A program made the translations under genes and the position numbers. A stretch of 28,093 bases of DNA from CAISDA01 sp050258555. GTDB taxonomy: Bacteria > Bacteroidota > Ignavibacteria > UBA10030 > UBA8401. Under the pieces are notes generated by a model. The model was not told the origin of the DNA. It did no database searches and saw only the letters and a list, made by a program, of their open reading frames with translations. Position 1 is the first letter of the stretch; each line of letters begins with the position of its first letter. Location of the stretch: NCBI GenBank assembly GCA_050258555.1, contig JBLMZA010000163.1:1-28093 (forward strand), given 5' to 3'. Positions 1-5,549 of the stretch are shown one piece after another.

Positions 1-176
1 CCGAAGCTGAAATCGGCGGGATAGACCGTCGGTTCAACGACGTAAAGCAGCGTGAGCGATGCGGAGAACTGTTCGGCAAAGCGGAACGCGTAGCGGAGGG
101 CTTTCTTCGAGTATTCGGAAAAGTCGATGGGTACGAGGATCTTTTTCAGGCTCAGATGTGATCCGGCAGTTGTCAT
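1..176 (-). CDS. Universal stress protein (UspA family), N-terminal part, cut by window edge
   Basis: Only the first 58 codons are present; the gene continues beyond base 1. After a short lead the protein reads KKILVPIDFSEYSKKALRYA, the usual first beta-strand and helix of UspA proteins, with the conserved Asp after VPI that contacts the nucleotide in ATP-binding members. The ATG at 174-176 was chosen because AAAGGAG lies about 9 bases upstream on the coding strand, one of the better ribosome sites here. It lies 95 bases downstream of the cyclic-nucleotide-binding gene in the same direction and may be cotranscribed. UspA proteins are cytoplasmic stress and nucleotide-responsive proteins. The family call is secure from the N-terminus. 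Whether one or two Usp domains are present cannot be seen. Confidence 0.9.
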   Translation of the reverse strand, partial: MTTAGSHLSLKKILVPIDFSEYSKKALRYAFRFAEQFSASLTLLYVVEPTVYPADFSF

Positions 177-271
177 GGGGCAGCACTCCTTTCTTGATGA
201 AGAAAAAAAGTGAGCAATGCGCGTATCATCCATCTCCGGCCGCGTCCGGGCGCCCGGCGGCGCCGCGCGCA

Positions 272-814
272 TCAGCCCTGGCGCTGAAGCGCCCCGAGCT
301 GCGCGCGAAGCTTCGAGATTTCGAGATTGGCGTTGCGAAGACGCTCGCCGAGCATTTCAGCAAGCCGGAGCACGATCTTCAGCCCTGTGGCCGGAGACTT
401 TTCGAGAAGGTCGAACAGGTCCGGCCTGAAAAATCCGATCAGCGCCGATTCGGTCCGCGCGATGACGGTCGCCGAGCGCGGCGACTCGTCGAGCAGGGCG
501 ATCTCGCCGAAGAACTCCCCCTCGCACAGCGAGGCCAGCTGCTTTGTCGAGCCGTTCTCCTCGAGCATGACGCTCACTTCCCCGCTTTCGATCACATACA
601 TGCCCAGGCCCGGATCGTTCTGCCTCACGACATACTCTCCGGGCTGGAACTGCCGGCGGTGCACGATCGATGCCACCTGCCGGAGCTCCTTCGGCTTGAG
701 CGACTCGAAGACGGAAATCTTCGCAAGCACTTCCTCGATGCTCGTCTGGCTGCGTCGGAACGGAAGCGCGCTTTTAATTTTCTGCAAAGGAAGAATATCG
801 CTGGGCACGGCCAC
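272..814 (-). CDS. Stand-alone cyclic-nucleotide-binding domain protein (Crp-type sensor without HTH)
   Basis: The 180-residue product has one cNMP-binding beta-roll at about residues 30-145. Its phosphate-binding cassette reads FFGEIALLDESPRSATV (residues 101-117), with E104 and R113 at the positions that in this family contact the ribose and cyclic phosphate. A C-terminal amphipathic helix (about 148-175, RLAEMLGERLR) follows, but there is no winged-helix DNA-binding domain, so it is not a complete Crp/Fnr regulator. The start is GTG at 814 with GGAGAGG just upstream. An overlapping ATG at 816 is in another frame. It sits between ilvE (82 bases upstream) and uspA in the same direction. Its role is probably nucleotide sensing through protein contact; partner and ligand are unknown. 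The domain call is secure. Confidence 0.9.
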   Translation of the reverse strand: MAVPSDILPLQKIKSALPFRRSQTSIEEVLAKISVFESLKPKELRQVASIVHRRQFQPGEYVVRQNDPGLGMYVIESGEVSVMLEENGSTKQLASLCEGEFFGEIALLDESPRSATVIARTESALIGFFRPDLFDLLEKSPATGLKIVLRLAEMLGERLRNANLEISKLRAQLGALQRQG

Positions 815-896
815 ATCCTCTCCGGCGTCTGTTCGTCATCGGTCCCAATGGAATAGTAAGAACAATTTCAGACAAATGGAAGCGCGAAAGCCGCGC

Positions 897-1814
897 TCAG
901 ACGAAGTCGAGCCAGCCGTGCGGATCTTCGCCTTCCGCGACCACCGAGAAGAAGCGCTTCTGAAGCTCGCGCGTCACCTCGCCGGCCTGTCCCTTGCCGA
1001 TGGTGATGCGGTCGATCGAGCGGACCGGCGTGATTTCGGCCGCCGTGCCGGTGAAGAAGACTTCGTCGGCGATGTAGACCATCTCGCGCGGGATGAGCAT
1101 TTCGGTGACTTCAATGCCCGCATCCTTGGCCAGCTGGAGCACCGAGGCGCGCGTGATGCCCGGAAGAATCGAATTGACGAACGGCGGCGTGACAAGCTTG
1201 CCGTCCTTCACCAGGAAGATATTCTCGCCGCTTCCTTCGCTGATGTAGCCGTTCACATCGAGCGCGATGCCTTCGGCATACCCGTCGGCCAGGGCTTCCA
1301 TCTTGATGAGCTGCGAGTTGAGATAGTTGCCGCCGGCTTTCGCCATGGTCGGCGCGGTGTTCGGAGCCGTGCGGTTCCAGGAGGCGAACCGGACATCGAT
1401 GCCTTTTTCGAGCGCCTCGGCGCCGAGATATTTTCCCCATTCCCAGACGGCGATCGCAAAATCGACCGGGCAGCCGAACGGATTCACGCCCACATCGCCG
1501 TAGCCGCGGTAGGCGATCGGCCGGATGTAGCAGGCCTTCAGCTTGTTGGCCCTGATCGTGTCCTTCACCCCCTTTTCCATCTCCTCCATCGTAAAGGGGA
1601 TGTCGGAGCGGTACATCTTCGCGGAATCCACCAGACGCTTCATGTGATCGCGCAGCCGGAAGACAGCGGCCCCCTTCTTCGTGTCGTAGCAGCGGATGCC
1701 TTCGAACCATGCGCTGCCATAATGGACGACATGCGAAAGGATGTGAATTTTCGCGTCATCCCAATTGACGAGCGAACCGTTCATCCAGATCTTCTCAACT
1801 TTATTCACGGCCAT
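897..1814 (-). CDS. ilvE: Branched-chain amino acid aminotransferase
   Basis: This class IV PLP aminotransferase (305 aa, the usual IlvE length) interconverts Leu/Ile/Val and their 2-keto acids using glutamate/2-oxoglutarate in the cytoplasm. Features seen are the N-terminal HYGSAWFEGIRCY, the PLP lysine K159 in APTMAKAGGNY, the EGSGENIF segment (193-200) and FFTGTAAEITPVRSID (253-268). ATG at 1814 is preceded by GGGAG about 10 bases upstream. It lies 71 bases downstream of the acyltransferase gene in the same direction, with no obvious terminator between them. Next to sphingolipid-type genes, a plausible extra role is supplying branched-chain keto acids that prime iso-fatty acids; that is inference. 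D-amino-acid transaminase or aminodeoxychorismate lyase are less likely given the IlvE-type motifs. Confidence 0.95.
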   Translation of the reverse strand: MAVNKVEKIWMNGSLVNWDDAKIHILSHVVHYGSAWFEGIRCYDTKKGAAVFRLRDHMKRLVDSAKMYRSDIPFTMEEMEKGVKDTIRANKLKACYIRPIAYRGYGDVGVNPFGCPVDFAIAVWEWGKYLGAEALEKGIDVRFASWNRTAPNTAPTMAKAGGNYLNSQLIKMEALADGYAEGIALDVNGYISEGSGENIFLVKDGKLVTPPFVNSILPGITRASVLQLAKDAGIEVTEMLIPREMVYIADEVFFTGTAAEITPVRSIDRITIGKGQAGEVTRELQKRFFSVVAEGEDPHGWLDFV

Positions 1815-1885
1815 AAGCGGAATCTCCCTGCACTAAAATGTTTGTGGTTGATCGGGTTTCTTTTTTCCCCTGTGCCTCGCCGGCA

Positions 1886-3004
1886 TCAGAGCTGCTTGTC
1901 GTAGAGCCGGTATGTCTTGTAGCGCTCGCCCTGCATCATGTCGGCGGCGCGGTTCATCATAAGATTGTCTTCGAGCACCCAGCTTGCCTCGCCGAACTCA
2001 TAGCCGAGCTTTTTGGCGCGCGATGCCGTCTCGAAAAAGAGGACGCCCGAGGCGCCCGATTTCTGGTACTCGGGAAGCACGCCGAGCACGATGATGCGGA
2101 CCGTATTGATCCGCTTCTTCTTCGTCATCAGATGCCACAATCCGCCGAGCGTGCCGCCGCTCTTGTTGTACTTGAGCGCCTGGTTGATATCGGGAAGCGA
2201 GAGCGCAAAGCCGACCAGCTCGCCCTTGGCCTCGGCCATGATCACCAGCTCGGGCTCGACGATCATCTTCAGATCCTTGGCCAGCGCGTCGAACTCCGCG
2301 TCGGTCATCGGCACGGCGCCCCAGTTGCTCGCCCAGGCCTTATTATACACAACCTTGATGCGGTCTACTTCGTTCTTGAAATCCTTCATATTGAGCGAAC
2401 GGAATGTCAGGCCGCCGCGCTGCTTGATGATCTCGTTGGCGCGCAGCACGCGCTCGGTGTAGACCGTGCCCTGGCGCAGCAGATACGCATACAGATCCTT
2501 CGCCTTCGAAAATCCGTATCCGTCGACGAGCCGGAGGTAGTATTCCGGATTGTAGGTCATCATCACGACCGGAGGCTTGTCGAACGCATTCGTGAGCAGC
2601 CCGAGTTCGTCGTTCACCGACGGATTGACCGGACCGCGCATCGTCGTCATGCCCTTCGAGCGGAGATACCCGGCAGCCGCATCGAAGAGCGCATTGGCCA
2701 CGTCCTGGTCATCGATCGATTCGAAAAATCCGAAGAAGCCGACCTTGTCGCCGTGCTCCTTGTTGTGATGGTCGTTGATGATCGCCGCGATGCGGCCGAC
2801 GACCGCGCCCTCGCGTTCGGCCAGAAACATCTCGAGCGAAGCGTGCGTGTAGAACGGATTCTTCTTTCTGTCGATCAGCTTGCGCCGGTCCATCATCAGA
2901 GGCGGCACCCAGGCGGGATCGTTTTTGTATATGGTCCAGAGAAATCTGAGAAACCGTGTTTCATCAGTCTTGGTGCGAACAGGACGAACAGTGACAGCTG
3001 CCAT
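1886..3004 (-). CDS. GNAT-like acyltransferase family protein; candidate bacterial ceramide synthase
   Basis: The product has 372 residues from the ATG at 3004. It belongs to a widespread family usually annotated as N-acetyltransferase. Recognisable segments are DPAWVPPLMMDRRKL near the N-terminus, KKNPFYTHASLEMFLAERE, VVGRIAAIINDHHN, GFFGFFES, MRGPVNPSVNDELGLL and MMTYNPEYY. The C-terminal half has a second acyl-CoA-N-acyltransferase-like fold (RIIVLGVLPEYQKSGASGVLF). In Caulobacter a GNAT-superfamily enzyme (bCerS) acylates the sphingoid base. I believe this protein is of that kind because SPT lies directly upstream and a CerR-like reductase lies across the promoter, but I could not align them. 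A longer GTG start at 3046 falls inside the SPT terminator and is disfavoured. No ribosome site is visible at 3004. Family call firm; ceramide function moderate. Confidence 0.75.
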   Translation of the reverse strand: MAAVTVRPVRTKTDETRFLRFLWTIYKNDPAWVPPLMMDRRKLIDRKKNPFYTHASLEMFLAEREGAVVGRIAAIINDHHNKEHGDKVGFFGFFESIDDQDVANALFDAAAGYLRSKGMTTMRGPVNPSVNDELGLLTNAFDKPPVVMMTYNPEYYLRLVDGYGFSKAKDLYAYLLRQGTVYTERVLRANEIIKQRGGLTFRSLNMKDFKNEVDRIKVVYNKAWASNWGAVPMTDAEFDALAKDLKMIVEPELVIMAEAKGELVGFALSLPDINQALKYNKSGGTLGGLWHLMTKKKRINTVRIIVLGVLPEYQKSGASGVLFFETASRAKKLGYEFGEASWVLEDNLMMNRAADMMQGERYKTYRLYDKQL

Positions 3005-3032
3005 AGGCGATACGGGAGTCTTCAGTATGTGT

Positions 3033-3077
3033 AAAAAAAACGCCACGCCAAACGGATGAACATCTGTCGGCGTGGCG
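3033..3077 (-). terminator. Intrinsic terminator of the SPT gene
   Basis: On the minus strand a perfect 9-bp stem (CGCCACGCC at 3069-3077, GGCGTGGCG at 3041-3049, 19-base loop) is followed at once by eight T (A-run 3033-3040 on the plus strand). It lies 46 bases past the SPT stop codon and only 29 bases before the acyltransferase start, so it should uncouple or attenuate expression of the downstream genes. Confidence 0.85.
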
Positions 3078-3123
3078 CAATGCGGTCGTTATGCCGTCGG
3101 CGGCGCTTTTCTTGAGCGCCGTC

Positions 3124-4317
3124 TTAAATCACGCCGAGCTTCTTGCCGACAGATTCGCAGATCTCGAGGATCTTTTCGAGGTGGACCTTCTCGTGCGTCG
3201 CCATGTAGCTCGTGCGCAGCATCTCCAGTCCCGGAGGCACGCCCGGGCGGACGAAGGCGTTGACGAAGACGCCGGCATGGAAGAGCTCTTCGCACATGAT
3301 GAGCGTCTTGTCGGTGTCGCCGATGATGATCGGCACGATGCCCGTCTTCGATTCGCCGATCACCTTGAAGCCCAATGACTTGAATCCTTCGCGCATGAAC
3401 TGCGCATTCCAGTGCAGTCTCTCGATGCGTTCGGGCTCCGCCTCCAAAATGTCGAGCGCGGCAAGCGCCGATGCGACCGAGGCGGGCGTGGGGCTCGCGC
3501 TGAAGATCAGCGCGGGTGAGTGATGCTTCAGATAATTGATCACGGAGCGCGTGCCGACGACGAAGCCGCCGAGCGAGGCGAACGTCTTGCTGAATGTGCC
3601 CATGGTCATATCGACCTCCTTCTCGAGGCCGAAGTGGCTTGCCGTGCCGCGGCCGCCTTTGCCGACCACGCCGGTGGCGTGCGCGTCGTCGACGAGGATG
3701 CGCGCGCAGTATTTCTGCGCCACCTTCACCAGCTCGGGAAGATTCACCAACTCGCCTGTCGTGCTGAAGACGCCGTCGGTCACGATGAGCTTGCCGGTGT
3801 CGGCCGGAAGCTTCGAGATCACCGCTTCAAGATGCTTCATGTCGTTGTGCTTGAAGCGCACGACTTCGGCGGTCATGCCGACAGTCTGCATATTGGCCAT
3901 CTGTATGCAGGCGTGGTTGTCCTTATCCGAAACGACATATTCGCCGCGCTGCACCAGCGTCGGAATGATGCCCTGTGCCGTCTGATATCCGGTGCTGAAG
4001 AGCAGACAGTCCTCGGTGCCGTGAAATTTCGCCAGGCGCGCTTCGAGTTCGACGTGCAGATCGAGCGTGCCCGTCAGGTAGCGCGAGCCGGAACATCCCG
4101 TGCCGTACTTGCGGATGGCCTCGATGGCGGCCTCTTTCACTTTGGGATGCGCGGTCAGTCCGAGATAATTGTTCGAGCCGGCCATGATCACATGGCGGCC
4201 GCCCATGATGACTTCGGGACCTTCATTTGCTTCGATGGGACGAAAATAAGGATAGTATCCTGCAGCTTTTGCTTCGTCTGCGCGGGTGAACGACTTACAC
4301 TTGTCAAATAAATCCAA
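3124..4317 (-). CDS. spt: Serine palmitoyltransferase-type alpha-oxoamine synthase
   Basis: This fold-type I PLP enzyme of the alpha-oxoamine synthase family condenses an amino acid with an acyl-CoA; SPT makes 3-ketosphinganine from serine and palmitoyl-CoA. Numbered from the TTG at 4317 (397 aa), H135 (DNHAC) stacks on PLP, D210 and H213 lie in VDDAHATG, and K244 in MGTFSKTFAS is the Schiff-base lysine. The H213-K244 spacing equals that in Sphingomonas SPT as I recall it. GTGCSGSRYLTGTLDLHVELE-type sequence and the YYPYF N-terminus favour SPT over 2-amino-3-ketobutyrate CoA ligase (Kbl) or BioF, the main alternatives. The start was chosen because AAGGAG lies 8 bases before the TTG; at the GTG at 4326 the same AAGGAG would overlap the start codon. 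It is transcribed leftward from the promoter at 4432-4460. Confidence 0.8.
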   Translation of the reverse strand: MDLFDKCKSFTRADEAKAAGYYPYFRPIEANEGPEVIMGGRHVIMAGSNNYLGLTAHPKVKEAAIEAIRKYGTGCSGSRYLTGTLDLHVELEARLAKFHGTEDCLLFSTGYQTAQGIIPTLVQRGEYVVSDKDNHACIQMANMQTVGMTAEVVRFKHNDMKHLEAVISKLPADTGKLIVTDGVFSTTGELVNLPELVKVAQKYCARILVDDAHATGVVGKGGRGTASHFGLEKEVDMTMGTFSKTFASLGGFVVGTRSVINYLKHHSPALIFSASPTPASVASALAALDILEAEPERIERLHWNAQFMREGFKSLGFKVIGESKTGIVPIIIGDTDKTLIMCEELFHAGVFVNAFVRPGVPPGLEMLRTSYMATHEKVHLEKILEICESVGKKLGVI

Positions 4318-4425
4318 TGAGAGCACTCCTTACGGCTAAACTGAAAAAAATATCATGCACATGATCAGCGCGGCGCCGCGGCGCACATGCGGCCCCCGGA
4401 GCCGCCTGATTTGACTATTTCAAAC
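4318..4425 (-). promoter_or_regulatory. GC-rich structured 5' leader of the SPT gene
   Basis: The roughly 105-base leader predicted from the minus-strand promoter is much more GC-rich and palindromic than the AT-rich promoter around it. Minus-strand reading shows ATCAGGCGGC that can pair with GCCGCGCTGAT (one bulged G), enclosing a GCGGC/GCCGC stem. A short ATCATG-TG-CATGAT palindrome then precedes a run of seven T (4344-4350), followed by the AAGGAG ribosome site. This could be an attenuator or simply a structured leader. I recognise no known riboswitch. Confidence 0.3.
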
Positions 4426-4439
4426 CTTTTCAATATACT
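4411..4439 (+). promoter_or_regulatory. Sigma-70-type promoter for the epimerase/reductase gene
   Basis: TTGACT (4411-4416), a 17-base spacer and TATACT (4434-4439) match the housekeeping consensus at ten of twelve positions. The predicted start near 4446 gives a leader of about 75 bases before the ATG at 4521. Its -10 shares bases 4434-4437 with the opposing promoter. Confidence 0.7.
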
Positions 4440-4460
4440 CTTATTGCTTAAAAAAGTCAA
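4432..4460 (-). promoter_or_regulatory. Sigma-70-type promoter for SPT, overlapping the divergent promoter
   Basis: On the minus strand TTGACT (4455-4460), a 17-base spacer and TATATT (4432-4437) form a near-consensus promoter pointing at SPT, with a start near 4425. Its -10 overlaps the -10 of the rightward promoter, so both cannot be occupied by polymerase at once. Confidence 0.7.
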
Positions 4461-4520
4461 AAGAATGTCGGGACTGTCCGCATCGCTCGTATTCCACATG
4501 TACTCTACCCCACTCACCCT

Positions 4521-5504
4521 ATGAAAATTGCGTTTGTCACCGGCGGTACGGGCTTTATCGGAAGCCATCTGGTCGAACGGCTCATCGGCCGCGGCTACAC
4601 GGTGCGCTGCCTGGTCCGCGATACGTCCAAACTTGGCTACCTGGCCGGACTTCCCGTTGAAATCTTTCACGGCGATCTGTTTTCGACCGATGTGCTCGAG
4701 AAGGCCATCACCGGCGCCGATTATGTCTACCATGTTGCCGGCGTTGTGGCCTCGAAAACGAAGGAAGGCTTCTATCGCGGCAACCGCGACGCCACGCGCT
4801 CGATCATCGAGGCGGCATTCCGCGCGAATCCGTCCATGAAGAAGTTCGTCTTCGTCAGCAGCCTCGCGGCGGTGGGTCCCGGCACGGGCATGACGCCTCT
4901 CGATGAAACCGCCCCCTATCACCCGATCACGACATACGGCAGAAGCAAGATGGAAGCCGAGCTGGAGGTGAAAAAGTTCTGGGACAAGCTGCCGATCACG
5001 ATCGTGCGGCCGCCGGCGGTCTACGGCCCGCGCGATCCGGCGACGTTCGATTTTTTCAAGACGATCTACGGCGGACTCGAGCCGATCGTGGGCTTCCGCG
5101 ACAAATACGTGACATTGGTCCATTCGACCGATCTCGTCTCGGGCATCGTGCTTGCCGGCGAGTGCGAACAGTCAACCGGACAGACGTATTTCCTCGGCTC
5201 CGAAAAAATTTATTCCTGGAATGAAATCGGCGCCGTGACCAAGCAGGTGATGAAGAAGAAGGCGCTGCGTGTGCGGCTTCCCGAGCCGCTTGTGTATGCC
5301 GTGGCGGCCACGGTGGGCTTTCTGACCTCGTTCGGCGCGAAGCCGTCGGTGCTGAATTTTGAAAAAGGACGGGATATGGTGCAGGGCAACTGGACGGTGG
5401 ATGTGGGCAAGGCCAAACGCGAACTGGGATTCAAACAGGCAGTCACGCTTGAAGACGGCGTGCGCGAAACGGTGCAGTGGTATCTCGACAATAAATGGAT
5501 GTAA
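4521..5504 (+). CDS. NAD(P)-dependent epimerase/reductase (extended SDR); candidate ceramide or ketosphinganine reductase
   Basis: This 327-residue extended short-chain dehydrogenase has the Rossmann motif GGTGFIG (G8, G11, G14), D52 in HGDLF, HVAG (71-74), catalytic S113/S114 with Y139 and K143 in TYGRSK, and the RPPAVYGPRD substrate-side motif. The family ranges from nucleotide-sugar epimerases to dihydroflavonol and 3-beta-hydroxysteroid reductases. The sequence alone does not give the substrate. It is divergently transcribed from SPT through an overlapping promoter, and Caulobacter CerR, an enzyme of this family, reduces the keto group during ceramide synthesis, so that role is favoured. 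ATG at 4521 has no clear ribosome site. A strong hairpin terminator follows the stop. Family certain; substrate inferred. Confidence 0.85.
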   Translation: MKIAFVTGGTGFIGSHLVERLIGRGYTVRCLVRDTSKLGYLAGLPVEIFHGDLFSTDVLEKAITGADYVYHVAGVVASKTKEGFYRGNRDATRSIIEAAFRANPSMKKFVFVSSLAAVGPGTGMTPLDETAPYHPITTYGRSKMEAELEVKKFWDKLPITIVRPPAVYGPRDPATFDFFKTIYGGLEPIVGFRDKYVTLVHSTDLVSGIVLAGECEQSTGQTYFLGSEKIYSWNEIGAVTKQVMKKKALRVRLPEPLVYAVAATVGFLTSFGAKPSVLNFEKGRDMVQGNWTVDVGKAKRELGFKQAVTLEDGVRETVQWYLDNKWM

Positions 5505-5511
5505 AATTGAA

Positions 5512-5538
5512 GGGGCGATGCATCGCATCGCCCCTTTT
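5512..5538 (+). terminator. Intrinsic terminator after the epimerase/reductase gene
   Basis: A perfect 10-bp stem GGGGCGATGC (5512-5521) / GCATCGCCCC (5525-5534) with a 3-base loop, extendable by two A-T pairs, is followed by TTTT and a T-rich stretch. It lies between convergent genes (stops at 5504 and 5550) and may also act leftward, though the minus-strand T tract is weaker. Confidence 0.8.
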
Positions 5539-5549
5539 ACCTTTTATCT

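Noticed and set aside
327..1904. 525-codon plus-strand open frame opposite the cNMP-binding and ilvE genes
   Set aside because: It is antisense to two well-recognised proteins, has low-complexity Arg/Ser/Asp-rich translation and no family motif; such frames are common in GC-rich DNA.
1838..3034. 398-codon plus-strand frame opposite the acyltransferase gene
   Set aside because: Its His/Arg/Asp/Leu-rich sequence mirrors the codons of the real gene on the other strand and shows no domain.
3005..3046. Longer GTG start of the acyltransferase at 3046
   Set aside because: The extra 14 codons run through the T tract and one arm of the SPT terminator, so this part is unlikely to be coding.
4365..5123. 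252-codon minus-strand frame opposite the epimerase/reductase gene
   Set aside because: It is antisense to a clear SDR enzyme and would also cover the divergent promoter region.
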